From the NCBI GenBank assembly GCA_958407995.1, contig CATYJU010000002.1, positions 1 through 64,000 of the forward strand: DNA of 64,000 nucleotides, given 5' to 3'. The translations under genes and the position numbers were made by a program. This DNA is from an uncultured Collinsella sp. (GTDB lineage Bacteria > Actinomycetota > Coriobacteriia > Coriobacteriales > Coriobacteriaceae). Every line of letters starts with the position of its first letter. Position 1 is the stretch's first letter. Under the pieces are notes generated by a model. It saw only the letters and a program-made list of their open reading frames with translations, was not told the origin of the DNA and did not search any database. Positions 45,490-54,211 of this stretch are shown piece after piece.

Positions 45490-46704
45490 TTACCGCGCAT
45501 TAAAAACGTAGCGGTCCAGGCGGTCGCACGCTTCCCTTACGCGCGAAAGCGGCAGCGCCAGATTCACACGAATGTGGCAGGGTCCATGGAACGGGCGGCC
45601 GTCCTGATACCCCACGCCCACGCGCGCCCCCTCGTCGAGCAGCCACTGAATATCGCGGCCATGCTCGCGGCACCACTCGGTGCAGTCAATAAACACCATG
45701 TACGTGCCCTGCGGACATGAAAACGCGATGCCCTTCCAGTGTTTTTCTGCATACGTGCAGAAGTACTCGATATTGCCGGCAAGCACCTGGTTGAGCTCGT
45801 CCACCCACTCGTAGCCTTGCGGCTGGTAGGCACCGATAAGCGCATGCATGGAGAGGACATTCATCTCGTTGTAGTGGGTCTTGTTGGACACGGCGCACAT
45901 GCGGTCGCGCAGCGTCTCGTTGTAGACAATGTGGTAGCTGCCGACCAGGCCCGCCAGGTTGAACGTCTTGCTGGGCGCGTAGAGGGCAACCGTGCGCATG
46001 CGGGCATCCTCGCTCACCGACTGCGTCGGGATATGCTTGTGCCCCGGCAGGATGATATCGGACCAAATCTCGTCCGAGATCACCACGCAATCGTGCTGGC
46101 GATAGATGTCCATGGCGCGCTCGATCTCGTCGCGCTCCCATACGCGGCCGCAGGGATTGTGCGGCGAGCAGAACACCGCGGCATGGATGTGGTTTTGGGC
46201 GAGCTTGTGCTCCATGTCCTCAAAGTCCATACGCCACACGCCTTGATCGTCGAGCTTAAGCGGGCTGTGGACAATACGATAGCCCGCGGCTTCGATGGAT
46301 TTGGTAAAGCCGATGTAGGTGGGGCTATGGACCAGCACCGCATCGCCCGGCTGGACATACGCGCGCAACGTCGACACGACACCGCCCAGCACGCCGTTTT
46401 CGTAGCCGATATGCTCCGGTGCCAAGCCCTCAACGCCATTGCGGCGCCTCTGCCATTCGATGATGCGATCGAAATACTCGGGACGCGGATTGAAGTAGCC
46501 AAACATGGGGTGCTGAGCGCGCTTGATGATGTACTCCTGGACCGTGGGCACCGTGGCAAAATTCATGTCGGCCACCCACATGGGGATGCGGTCGAAGCCC
46601 TCGTCGGGTGCGTTCGGAGCCATGCCGGGGATCTCGCCCCAGGAGTCAACGGCGATGGAGTCCATGCCGTGGCGGTCGATAAGCGAGCTAAAGTCGTATT
46701 TCAT
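45490..46704 (-). CDS. patB: PatB/MalY-type cystathionine beta-lyase (PLP)
   Basis: A 404-residue fold-type I aminotransferase-like enzyme. The PLP lysine lies in YAPSKTFNLAG; SPHNPCGR and ISDEIWSDII are the cofactor-binding motifs that define the MalY/PatB group. It should cleave cystathionine or cysteine S-conjugates to homocysteine or thiols, pyruvate and ammonia, so it may supply homocysteine to the MetE-like enzyme. No MET-box was seen at its start. The start at 46704 follows GGGAG. Confidence 0.88.
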   Translation of the reverse strand: MKYDFSSLIDRHGMDSIAVDSWGEIPGMAPNAPDEGFDRIPMWVADMNFATVPTVQEYIIKRAQHPMFGYFNPRPEYFDRIIEWQRRRNGVEGLAPEHIGYENGVLGGVVSTLRAYVQPGDAVLVHSPTYIGFTKSIEAAGYRIVHSPLKLDDQGVWRMDFEDMEHKLAQNHIHAAVFCSPHNPCGRVWERDEIERAMDIYRQHDCVVISDEIWSDIILPGHKHIPTQSVSEDARMRTVALYAPSKTFNLAGLVGSYHIVYNETLRDRMCAVSNKTHYNEMNVLSMHALIGAYQPQGYEWVDELNQVLAGNIEYFCTYAEKHWKGIAFSCPQGTYMVFIDCTEWCREHGRDIQWLLDEGARVGVGYQDGRPFHGPCHIRVNLALPLSRVREACDRLDRYVFNAR

Positions 46705-46816
46705 GCTGAACTCCCGTGCAAAGTTGATTGTTTTGGTAGGCGTTATTGTCCACCAGCGTGGGCGGTTTTGGCATGGGGTTTGCTGTTGATTTTGACGGAT
46801 ACGGGCAGATGGCAGA

Positions 46817-47554
46817 TTAGTCTTGAGCGTCGTTGATGGCGGTTACCGTCAACCCGGCTCCGTCGACCGTAAACGATATGTCGAGCCCGGCGTAAGCCAA
46901 ATGGTAAACGCGGTTTGGCTCGTGCTTGCTGCCCGCGCGGCGCGGATCTTGGCAAAGGACCTCGACCAAGCCGGGGAGCTTTGCGGGCGGGACCATATCC
47001 TGCAGCGCTTGTGGAAACTCAACATCGAGCTCTTGCCACGGAGCACCCTCAATCCAGCCGCCTGTCGCATCCGGGTGGCAGTCCGCAAACGGAATGTAGG
47101 GCTTAATGTCGTAGATGGGCGTGCCGTCGCGCAGGTCGGCCCCCAGCACATGGATGATGGGGCCGTCATCGGTAAGCTCGATACGATCGAGCTTGACACA
47201 GGTAAGACCGATGGGATTAGGGCGAAATGGACTGCGTGTGGCAAACACGCCCACGCGCTTGGCTCCACCCAACCGCGGCGGGCGCACGGTTTTCGACCAT
47301 TTTGCGTTGGTGCCGGACCTGTCCTGCGTCTTGGCATCGGCAGCTATGTCCTTAGCCGTGCCGCCGGGCGTTCCGTTTTCGAAGCGCCACAGCAGCCATA
47401 GGTGAGAGAAGGAGTCCAGACCCTCGACCGCTGCGTTGGAGGCAAATTCCGGCTCAAAGACAATGCGTCCCTGCAGATGGGGCGCCAAAAAGCTGTTGCG
47501 CGGAATGCCAAACTTCTGCGGCAGATCGGTATGTATGTGTGCAATAGGTTCCAT
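46817..47554 (-). CDS. trmO: tRNA (t6A37) N6-methyltransferase, TrmO/TsaA family
   Basis: A 245-residue protein. The TsaA beta-barrel (1-150) shows PIAHIHTDLPQKFGIPRNS, the SHLWLLWRFE motif and the SAM-site signature TRSPFRPNPIGLT; the C-terminal extension (150-245) matches TrmO with DIKPYIPFAD and RVYHLAY. It N6-methylates t6A at position 37 of threonine tRNAs. The start is uncertain: 47554 and 47563 both lack a good ribosome site, and the first conserved residue follows the 47554 ATG closely. Confidence 0.85.
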   Translation of the reverse strand: MEPIAHIHTDLPQKFGIPRNSFLAPHLQGRIVFEPEFASNAAVEGLDSFSHLWLLWRFENGTPGGTAKDIAADAKTQDRSGTNAKWSKTVRPPRLGGAKRVGVFATRSPFRPNPIGLTCVKLDRIELTDDGPIIHVLGADLRDGTPIYDIKPYIPFADCHPDATGGWIEGAPWQELDVEFPQALQDMVPPAKLPGLVEVLCQDPRRAGSKHEPNRVYHLAYAGLDISFTVDGAGLTVTAINDAQD

Positions 47555-47695
47555 GCCGGTCATTGTACGGCATGGAGGTGCGTGGCGTTGCGCGCAATTC
47601 TTCGCCGCGGTTCCCCGTCGTGCAACCAACGGTTGCTTGGAAGGGCGCCTGCCGCCGCGTATGCTTAAGCCATCAACCAGCAGAAAGGAGCCGCC

Positions 47696-48523
47696 ATGGC
47701 CTTTGCAGAAAAGCTCATCGCTGTCCGTCGCGCCCATCACCTTACCCAGGAGCAGCTCGCCGCCAAGCTCTTCGTCACACGCCAAGCCGTCAGCCGTTGG
47801 GAACGCGGCGAGGTCACACCGGGCATCGACATGATGAAGCTCATCGCCGCCGTGACCGACGAGCCCCTGTCTCACCTGCTCGAAATGCCCGAGCACTATT
47901 GCCAGAGCTGCGGCATGATACTCACGCCCGACGACTGCGGTACCGATGCTGCGGGCGCCGCGACCGATCATTACTGCAAGTGGTGCTACGACCACGGCAA
48001 GTACACCTACGACACCACCATGGAGGCAATGATCGAGGATTGTGCCCCGCGGCTGGCACAAAACACCGGCATGTCACTCGACGAAGCCGTCTCGCTCATG
48101 GGCGCCGTCTTGCCGCAACTGGAACGCTGGCGCGCCGTGCAGGAAAACGAGGAGCGCTACGGTGCCGAGGCGCGGGCGCGCTATGGCGACGAGGCGATCG
48201 ACGCAGCAAACGAAACGTTACTGGACATGGATCCTCAGACATGGAACGACATGAAGGAACTTGAACGCGCTATTCTGGGTCAGCTCTCGATTGCCATGGG
48301 CGACGGCGATGCGGATGGAAGCGAGGCTCGCAAGCTCGTCGCGATGCATCGTCGTTGGATTGGTCTCAACTGGGGGCGCGAACCCCAGAACGAAGCGTAC
48401 CTGGGTCTCGCCCACGGCTATCTTGCCGACCAGCGCTTTGCTGACTACTACGACAAGCCCTGCGGCACCGGAGCCACGGCGTTTCTGGTGCAGGCCATCG
48501 AGTCGTCGTTGACGCGCGCATAG
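47696..48523 (+). CDS. XRE regulator with zinc ribbon and TipAS-like domain
   Basis: A 275-residue regulator. An XRE helix-turn-helix occupies 1-60 (LTQEQLAAKLFVTRQAVSRWE), a zinc-ribbon (PF12674-type; CQSCGM, CKWCYDHG) spans about 69-105, and the C-terminal half (about 150-275) resembles the TipAS drug-recognition fold, with LVAMHRRWI, YLGLAHGYLADQRFADYYD and GTGATAFLVQAI. TipAS domains bind thiopeptides covalently or sense drugs. Here it is joined to XRE rather than MerR. The start at 47696 follows AAAGGAG. Targets unknown. Confidence 0.82.
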   Translation: MAFAEKLIAVRRAHHLTQEQLAAKLFVTRQAVSRWERGEVTPGIDMMKLIAAVTDEPLSHLLEMPEHYCQSCGMILTPDDCGTDAAGAATDHYCKWCYDHGKYTYDTTMEAMIEDCAPRLAQNTGMSLDEAVSLMGAVLPQLERWRAVQENEERYGAEARARYGDEAIDAANETLLDMDPQTWNDMKELERAILGQLSIAMGDGDADGSEARKLVAMHRRWIGLNWGREPQNEAYLGLAHGYLADQRFADYYDKPCGTGATAFLVQAIESSLTRA

Positions 48524-48574
48524 ACCGCGGCAGCTTTGGGTATTTCAATCAAAACCTCAACCGATTGGAGACCT

Positions 48575-48820
48575 ATGGCTACTGATCATGAGCTCACGCT
48601 GTACGTTATGACCGGCTGCCCGTATTGCATAAAAGTCAAGCGCTTCCTGGCCGATAACGGCGTGACCATTCCCGAACGCAATATCTCGACCGATTCCGAA
48701 GCCGAGCAGACACTCATCGCCGTCGGCGGAAAACGCCAGGTTCCCTGCCTGTTCATCGACGGCAAGCCGCTCTACGAGTCGAGCGATATCATCGCGTGGG
48801 CACAGAAGAACCTGCTCTAG
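48575..48820 (+). CDS. Glutaredoxin
   Basis: An 81-residue monothiol/dithiol glutaredoxin. The active site is CPYC (15-18), the cis-Pro is in QVPCLF and the C-terminal part is SSDIIAWAQ. It reduces disulfides or glutathionylated proteins, or ribonucleotide reductase. The start at 48575 follows TTGGAGA; the frame opens 13 codons upstream. It may share a transcript with the XRE-TipAS gene 51 bases upstream. Confidence 0.9.
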   Translation: MATDHELTLYVMTGCPYCIKVKRFLADNGVTIPERNISTDSEAEQTLIAVGGKRQVPCLFIDGKPLYESSDIIAWAQKNLL

Positions 48821-48827
48821 TACAACA

Positions 48828-48883
48828 TAGTCATCGGGGACGTTCTTGAATGACCAGTCGTTAAAGAACGTCCCCTACGACTA
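48828..48883. repeat. REP-like hairpin, GGGGACGTTCTT variant
   Basis: TAGTC-ATC-GGGGACGTTCTT (48828-48847) pairs with AAGAACGTCCCC-TAC-GACTA (48864-48883). It ends one base before the dus stop codon and follows the glutaredoxin gene by 7 bases, so it could also act as terminator. Confidence 0.7.
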
Positions 48884-48884
48884 G

Positions 48885-49838
48885 CTAGCCGTGGAAGCGG
48901 GCTGTGGGTGCGAGTGGCTGCTCGCGAAAGACGCGCTCGACGGCGGCGCGGTATTCGTCGACCTTTTTGGTCTTACGTACGAGTTTGTGAACGGTAGCGG
49001 GGTCGGCGAAAGCGCACTTGGCGTAGAACCACCACTCCTTCATACGAAAAACCGCATTACCGCCAATCTCTTCTGCATAGGCCGCAAACAGCGTATCGTG
49101 GAAACGCTGCAGCTCAGCAGCCGTGGCAGCAGGACCGCCCTTAACCATGCGAGCCAGCGCGGGGTTCGCGAGCAGGCCGCGTCCCAGCATCACATGGCGC
49201 GTGCCGGGATAGGCCTCCACCAGCGCGTCCATATCCTCAAGATCAAAAATGTCACCGTTATAGGCGACCGGAAACGGCGCACGCTCCAGCGTTTCACCAT
49301 AGAACTCCTTGCGCGGCGAGCCCGTATAGCGGTCCTTTTGCACGCGCGGGTGCACAATCAGCTCTGCCAGCGGCATGCGGCAATACAGATCGAGCACGCG
49401 CTCGTATTCGTCGTCGCTCTCCAGCCCCAGCCTGGTCTTTACCGATACCGGCAACGGCGACCGCTCGCACACATCACTCAAGAACACCTCGAGCTCGTCG
49501 AGATTGCGCAAGAAACCCGAACCCTTGCCCTTGGCGACAACCGTCCCCGAGGGGCAACCCAGGTTGAGATTGACCTCGCGGTAGCCCATGTCGGCGAGCA
49601 CCTGTGCCGCCCATACAAACTCGTCCGCGTTCTTGGACATCAGTTGAGGTACCACGTTGAGCCCCTGGTTGTTGGCAGAATCGATCTCCTTAAACGCCTT
49701 GCCGCCAAAGCGGTTTCCCACCCGCGGCGGCGGCAAGAACGGCGTGTAATAGCAATCGAGCGCACCGAAGCACTCCGCATGCACACGACGGAACACATGC
49801 CCGGTAATCCCCTCCATAGGGGCAAGCGAAAGAATCAT
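48885..49838 (-). CDS. dus: tRNA-dihydrouridine synthase
   Basis: A 317-residue FMN-dependent enzyme reducing uridine to dihydrouridine in tRNA. Landmarks: LAPMEGITG at the start, NLNLGCPSGTVVAKGKGSGFL with the catalytic Cys (about 94), VSVKTRLG, LIVHPRVQKDRYTG, and YNGDI / VMLGRGLLANP for flavin phosphate. Length matches DusC/DusB-like enzymes; the target position cannot be assigned. The start at 49838 has a weak site, and a REP-like element lies 23 bases upstream. Confidence 0.9.
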   Translation of the reverse strand: MILSLAPMEGITGHVFRRVHAECFGALDCYYTPFLPPPRVGNRFGGKAFKEIDSANNQGLNVVPQLMSKNADEFVWAAQVLADMGYREVNLNLGCPSGTVVAKGKGSGFLRNLDELEVFLSDVCERSPLPVSVKTRLGLESDDEYERVLDLYCRMPLAELIVHPRVQKDRYTGSPRKEFYGETLERAPFPVAYNGDIFDLEDMDALVEAYPGTRHVMLGRGLLANPALARMVKGGPAATAAELQRFHDTLFAAYAEEIGGNAVFRMKEWWFYAKCAFADPATVHKLVRKTKKVDEYRAAVERVFREQPLAPTARFHG

Positions 49839-49861
49839 CTACTCTTCTCTCATATCAGCGG

Positions 49862-49892
49862 ATGTGACAAAGGAACCGCCCCCTTGTTACAT
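49862..49892. repeat. REP-like palindrome, family B
   Basis: ATGTGACAAAGG...CCTTGTTACAT is an imperfect palindrome related to the copies at 18260 and 51709. It lies in the leader of the dus gene. Confidence 0.7.
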
Positions 49893-49977
49893 GCATTATG
49901 CCTTGTGCTCCAGATGATTCACAAGGCAGAGGCAGCAGCTTGACGATAATCACCCTTCCATCCGGCGCCTCATACAA

Positions 49978-50159
49978 CGAAGGTGAATGGTTTTCCGCGA
50001 AGTGAACGAGTGAAATCGGACCCTCGATGCATCGACACTTTTGGAAGGCCAATTCCTGCGGTTTTATCACTCAAATCCTGCGGTTTTAGCGTCGAAAAAC
50101 GTGGGTGCTTCAGGGGTCCAAATTAGGTCGTTCACTTCTCGGGAAACCATTCACCTTCG
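49978..50159. repeat. 182-bp palindromic element D, copy 1
   Basis: The ends are 32-base inverted repeats (49978-50009 with 50128-50159, three mismatches). Inside, GGACCCT-like arms pair again near 50018 and 50115. The centre carries CCTGCGGTTTTA twice in direct order. The whole can fold into one hairpin. About 330 bases between dus and the next gene hold nothing else recognisable. A related copy of opposite centre orientation lies at 51511-51694. Confidence 0.8.
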
Positions 50160-50334
50160 ATTTGCTGTTTGTGGGCATCGGCAGCGGCTTCATGCTCCAA
50201 AAGACGACGTTCGCGATCAAACGACCACCAACAGCACGCTGTTGACCGCTATATGAACAACAGACGTCCTGCACTCATTTATACTCAAACGCATGCGCGC
50301 ATCGCCCCCGAATAACGATGAGAGCCGAGGCCCC

Positions 50335-51468
50335 ATGCAGCAGCTCACCGAACAAGAAAAGAAACGCATACAGCGGTACTGCACATACCCCAAGATCGCA
50401 GCGACCGCACTCGTCATGTCGTTCGTAGCATGTCTGTTGATGTTGCCGCTCCAAATGATCAACGATATCGCGTTCCACCAAAAGGAATTCCAACCCGCGG
50501 GCATATATACCGCCATCGCACTTACCACAATCGAACTCGCCATCTTTTGCTATTGCGCTCTTGCGCCGCGCTTTGGAATGCAGGGCAAACAGTGGAAGGA
50601 GCTGCAGGGCAGGCTTGCGGTGGCCCAGACCAACAAAGACCGCTCCGCGGAGGTCGCCGGTATGCTTGCCGCGCAAGCTGCCGGCCGCCTGCTCAAGAAC
50701 AGCGATAACGATCTCGCGCGCAACCTGGGCGGCGCCGCGGAGGTCGCCGGCGCCATAGGGGCAGTCGCCACGGCGGCAGACGTGCTAGCCGAGACCTCGA
50801 GCAATGCCGAGGCCATGGCAAACGCATACGGCGTGACGATCCCAAGCGTCAAGAAGCAGATCGTAGCTCTCGCGGTGTTGCCCGCCATTGTGCTGCTTGG
50901 CGTCTACATCCCGCAGTTTGTCCAGGGAAATAGCGAGCTTCAGGTAAGAAAGGCTGCAGCCGCCGAGCAGCTCGCCATCGCGCAAGATGCCTTGGAGCCC
51001 GCGTGCGAACGCGTCGCGGCAGACGACCCATACGAGTCGTATCACGACTACGGCTACCGCATTATCGGCTATCTGCGCGATAATGACCTTGGCGCTCAAG
51101 CAGCCTATGTCTACCTTTCTTTTGATGTAGACGGCACGCTCACGGACGTCGATTACACCAGTCAGATCGACCCCGAGGCAAGCCTTGCAGACAACCTCGC
51201 CCGCGCCGAGCAGGATATCGCGACGCTCTGCGCCCCGCTCAACGGGTTGGACATTTCCGTTGCCACGCCGGGCCTCCTCACGCCATGCAGCCTGTCGGAT
51301 GAATTTAAACAGGCATTTTTAGCCGGATCCTTATACGAGGAGATCAGCATCAAGACGGAGGACGAATCCATCAAGTCGCACTACACCTTTGACACCGAAG
51401 CCGCAGAAGAATTCGACGAATACACCCATCCGGAAATTAGGCTCATGCTCTCTGCAAAGAAGAACTAA
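50335..51468 (+). CDS. Membrane protein of unknown function, 377 residues
   Basis: Not recognised. Residues 22-44 and 56-78 are membrane spans, followed by a cytoplasmic-looking alanine-rich helical part (95-165, AEVAGMLAAQAAGRLL and AAEVAGAIGAVATAADV), a third span (176-194), then a long soluble C-terminus (200-377) with acidic patches and FDVDGTLTDVDYTSQI. The FDVDGT string recalls HAD motif I, but no other HAD motif is seen. The start at 50335 follows CCGAGG; an ATG 14 codons upstream has no site. It is flanked on both sides by element D copies, suggesting it may have moved as a unit. Confidence 0.6.
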   Translation: MQQLTEQEKKRIQRYCTYPKIAATALVMSFVACLLMLPLQMINDIAFHQKEFQPAGIYTAIALTTIELAIFCYCALAPRFGMQGKQWKELQGRLAVAQTNKDRSAEVAGMLAAQAAGRLLKNSDNDLARNLGGAAEVAGAIGAVATAADVLAETSSNAEAMANAYGVTIPSVKKQIVALAVLPAIVLLGVYIPQFVQGNSELQVRKAAAAEQLAIAQDALEPACERVAADDPYESYHDYGYRIIGYLRDNDLGAQAAYVYLSFDVDGTLTDVDYTSQIDPEASLADNLARAEQDIATLCAPLNGLDISVATPGLLTPCSLSDEFKQAFLAGSLYEEISIKTEDESIKSHYTFDTEAAEEFDEYTHPEIRLMLSAKKN

Positions 51469-51510
51469 AGGCTTGCGCTCTAATTGCTGCTCGCGAACAT
51501 CGTCTATATC

Positions 51511-51694
51511 TCGAGGTCTAATACTTTTCCAAGAAGTGAACGGCCGTTTTTGGGCCCCCGAAGCATCGACATTTTTAGACATCAAACCAGCAGGATTTGG
51601 CTGGCAAAACCGCAGGAAATTACATCTCGAAAGTGCTGATGCTTCGGGGGCCCGTTTTCACTCGTTCACTTCTCGGAAAAGTATTAGACCTCGA
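51511..51694. repeat. 184-bp palindromic element D, copy 2
   Basis: The ends are 32-base inverted repeats (51511-51542 with 51663-51694, one mismatch). Inner GGGCCCCCGAAGCATC arms pair again (51552-51567 with 51638-51653). The centre has CCTGCGGTTTT on the minus strand, opposite to copy 1. The outermost arms differ in sequence from copy 1 yet remain complementary. Confidence 0.8.
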
Positions 51695-51708
51695 TTTACA
51701 AGCCACTC

Positions 51709-51741
51709 AATGTGACAAAGGGACTGTTCCTTTGTCACATT
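51709..51741. repeat. REP-like palindrome, family B
   Basis: AATGTGACAAAGGGAC and its complement around a 1-base centre, one mismatch. The 28 bases upstream (ATTAGACC...CTCAATG) also match the copy at 57894, so the repeat unit is longer than the palindrome. Confidence 0.85.
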
Positions 51742-51745
51742 CGAT

Positions 51746-51776
51746 GAAAAAGGGCATCGACGTTAGTCGATGCCCT
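51746..51776 (-). terminator. Terminator of the deiminase-carbamoyltransferase-MFS operon
   Basis: Eleven-base arms AGGGCATCGAC (51751-51761) and complement (51766-51776) with a GTTA loop. Read on the minus strand, TTTTT follows. It lies 50 bases beyond the MFS stop. Confidence 0.88.
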
Positions 51777-51825
51777 AAAGCGGCTGCAGGTTAAGCCCTA
51801 CAGCGTATGTCTAAGACGAATCGGA

Positions 51826-53091
51826 CTATTCGTCCCAGGAAAGGTTCTTACCAGTCTTTTTTGCCAGCAGCAAGAACAGGCCGATAATAACGTTGCATGC
51901 GATGCAGAAGATGAAGACGCCCTGGAAGGAGCCGACAAGCTCATAGACCTTCATCATAACGGGCATGCCAAAGGCGCCGACGATATAGCCCACGGAGCAG
52001 ATCAGCGCGAAGATGCGACCGAAATCGCGGGAGCCAAAGACATCCACAACCAAAACGGTCAGGGCAGTGCCAGCGATGACGTACATTACGTCGTTCACGC
52101 CTGCTGCGAGGATGCTGAGCGTCGAGTTGCCGCTACTCATCATGAGCATGACAAAGGAGAGGATGGAGACAGCGAGCCAGCCCAGAATGGCCTTCGTGCT
52201 GCCGAACTTATCGCAAGTGGTGCCGACGATCGGATTGAGGAACAGATCGAAGAGCGATGCAGCGGATACCATGAAGCCGCCCACCATGGGGCTAAAACCA
52301 ACCTCGGAAGCATACGTCGGGAAGAGCTGGTTCATGCAGCAAGTGAGCTGAACGAGGCAGAGGAAGCCGATGCAGAAGAAGAAGGCAGGCGACTTAATGG
52401 CGCGCGCATAGCTAACGCCACGCGTGCTATCCTCGGTCGTCTCCTCGGTCTCGGCGTCCGGCTCGCCCTCGACGTAGCCATAGGGCAGCATGCCCTTGTC
52501 CTGAGGCTTATAGCGGATAATCAGGACGGAAGCGGGGAGAATGAGCACGGCGGAGACGCCAGCGAGCACCAGATAACCAGTCCTCCAGCCAGCGGCCTCG
52601 ATGACAGAGGTGATGACGGGGCTCATGATGAGCATGTAAATCGAGTTCACTGCCCAAGCGAGACCAATTGCCAGGCCACCAGATTTTTTGAACCACTGGT
52701 CAATAACGTCGGACATGGCGACGCCGGTGGTGAAGGCGAAGCAAATGCCAATCAGGGCGCCAGCGGCGATGAACATCCAAACTTCGGTGTAGAAAGCCAT
52801 GCCTGCGCCGGCGGCGAGCAGAATAAGCTCGACGACGGGGAGCCAAACCTTGCCAACAACCTTGGGGATGAGTTTTCCGACAAACGGAAGCGCCGCCGCA
52901 AGACCGATGAGCGTCGCGGTGAAGTAATACGAGAAGATAGAATAGTCAAACCCGAACTCCTCGCACACGGGCGCGACGAAGGAGCCGGCGATTACGCTAT
53001 AGGATCCGGTCGTACCAGCAGACATGAGGCCAAGCGCGATTACGAGAACCCATGCGTAGACCTTGCTGCTCTTTAACTTTGCATTTTCCAT
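51826..53091 (-). CDS. MFS transporter, oxalate:formate-antiporter-like (MFS1)
   Basis: A 421-residue major facilitator with 12 predicted spans, split by a charged central loop (about 200-225, GEPDAETEETTEDSTRG). GWRTGYLVLAGV and FGSRDFGRIFALICSVGYIVGAFG fit the OFA-type subfamily, which exchanges small carboxylates or takes up metabolites. The start at 53091 follows TAGGAG. It is the last gene of a three-gene operon, 11 bases after the carbamoyltransferase, so it probably moves that pathway's substrate or product. A closely related paralog (MFS2) lies at 56470-57749. Confidence 0.8.
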   Translation of the reverse strand: MENAKLKSSKVYAWVLVIALGLMSAGTTGSYSVIAGSFVAPVCEEFGFDYSIFSYYFTATLIGLAAALPFVGKLIPKVVGKVWLPVVELILLAAGAGMAFYTEVWMFIAAGALIGICFAFTTGVAMSDVIDQWFKKSGGLAIGLAWAVNSIYMLIMSPVITSVIEAAGWRTGYLVLAGVSAVLILPASVLIIRYKPQDKGMLPYGYVEGEPDAETEETTEDSTRGVSYARAIKSPAFFFCIGFLCLVQLTCCMNQLFPTYASEVGFSPMVGGFMVSAASLFDLFLNPIVGTTCDKFGSTKAILGWLAVSILSFVMLMMSSGNSTLSILAAGVNDVMYVIAGTALTVLVVDVFGSRDFGRIFALICSVGYIVGAFGMPVMMKVYELVGSFQGVFIFCIACNVIIGLFLLLAKKTGKNLSWDE

Positions 53092-53102
53092 TGATACAAC
53101 TC

Positions 53103-54167
53103 CTAGAGACCCAGAAGGGCACACATAACGGCCTTGATGGTGTGCTGACGGTTCTCTGCCTCACGGAAGATGACCGAAGCGTTGGCCTCAAAGCACTCGT
53201 CGGCAATCTCAAAGCCCTCGGTGATGATTTCGCGATGGAGGTCGTTCTTGCACTGGTCGAGGAGCATTTTGCCGACACGGTGATCTGCGTTATGGACAGA
53301 GGGAAGCTCATGCATGCAGAAGATGTCGGGATTGTTGGTGCGCTTGCACAGCTCGCTGGTGACGCGATAGGGGTACAAAGACTCGGCATCGCCCAGCCAG
53401 GAGTTGTAGTCGTCGGGATCCAGAACCTCTTCGCCGCACTCGGGGTTGATGTAGCGCCACTCCTCGGTAACGATAACGTCAACGCCATCCAGGGCATCGA
53501 GGTCAGAGGTGATGGTAAAGGTCCTATTGGGAGCGTACTTGGCGTAGCAGGCCTCCACCTCTTCGATCATTTCCTTGCACATCTGATGACGGAGGTCGTC
53601 GGGGCCGATGGCGAGGAAGTCCATGTCGAGCATAGCGCACAGACGGCCATACCACACCGGGGCGCCGGCGCAGTTGCCAACGAAAGCCATCTTCTTGCCG
53701 CGGCTCGTACGCAAACCGCCCCATTGCTCTTCCATCGTAAGAGCGTCAGCGAGCATCTGAGTCGGGTGATCGCCGAGAGTAAGGGCATTGATGACCGGGA
53801 TGTCAACCAGGTCGGCGACGTCATAGAGGAACTGCTCGTCCTTCTGTGCGCGATAGACGATGAGATCATACATGCCGTTAAAGACGCGCATGGCGTCCTT
53901 GACGGTCTCGCAGTCACCCATGTGGGAGTTGGTCAGATAAGTGAAGCCCATGCCCAAATCGTTGCAGGAGGTCTCGAATGCGCAACGAGTACGGGTCGAG
54001 CCCCACTCAAAGTTGGCGAGGACGTTTTTGCCGGGGAAGTAGCGCTGGTCGACACCAGACTTCTTCTGAGCCTTAAGGTTCCAGGCAAGATCGATGAGAT
54101 AGCGGAAATCCTCGGAGGAGAGATCATGGATGTTGATGTAGTCGCGACCGCGGAGGCTGTTGTTCAT
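53103..54167 (-). CDS. Ornithine/putrescine-type carbamoyltransferase with atypical substrate motifs
   Basis: A 354-residue aspartate/ornithine carbamoyltransferase-fold enzyme. The carbamoyl-phosphate motifs are intact: STRTR (57-61) and DHPTQ (133-137). The substrate side is not: ornithine enzymes have an SMG loop and putrescine enzymes YGLY, where this has TEEWRYIN (234-241), and the usual HCLP reads HELP (286-289). It therefore probably acts on another carbamoylated amine or amide. It follows the deiminase gene by 123 bases and precedes MFS1 by 11, consistent with phosphorolysis of a carbamoyl compound made by the deiminase. The start at 54167 follows AAAGGAA. Confidence 0.78.
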   Translation of the reverse strand: MNNSLRGRDYINIHDLSSEDFRYLIDLAWNLKAQKKSGVDQRYFPGKNVLANFEWGSTRTRCAFETSCNDLGMGFTYLTNSHMGDCETVKDAMRVFNGMYDLIVYRAQKDEQFLYDVADLVDIPVINALTLGDHPTQMLADALTMEEQWGGLRTSRGKKMAFVGNCAGAPVWYGRLCAMLDMDFLAIGPDDLRHQMCKEMIEEVEACYAKYAPNRTFTITSDLDALDGVDVIVTEEWRYINPECGEEVLDPDDYNSWLGDAESLYPYRVTSELCKRTNNPDIFCMHELPSVHNADHRVGKMLLDQCKNDLHREIITEGFEIADECFEANASVIFREAENRQHTIKAVMCALLGL

Positions 54168-54211
54168 GCCTATTTCCTTTCGAATTATTATCAAAATTAT
54201 TGTTGAATGTG

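Noticed and set aside
50335..51468. HAD-type phosphatase because of FDVDGTLTD in the C-terminal part
   Set aside because: The string is at about residue 280 with no motifs II-IV around it, and the surrounding composition does not fit a HAD core.
49978..51694. A composite transposon
   Set aside because: No transposase or target duplication could be identified. Only the flanking palindromic elements are supported.
53103..54167. Calling this gene argF or ptcA
   Set aside because: Neither the ornithine SMG nor the putrescine YGLY signature is present, and HCLP is changed to HELP.
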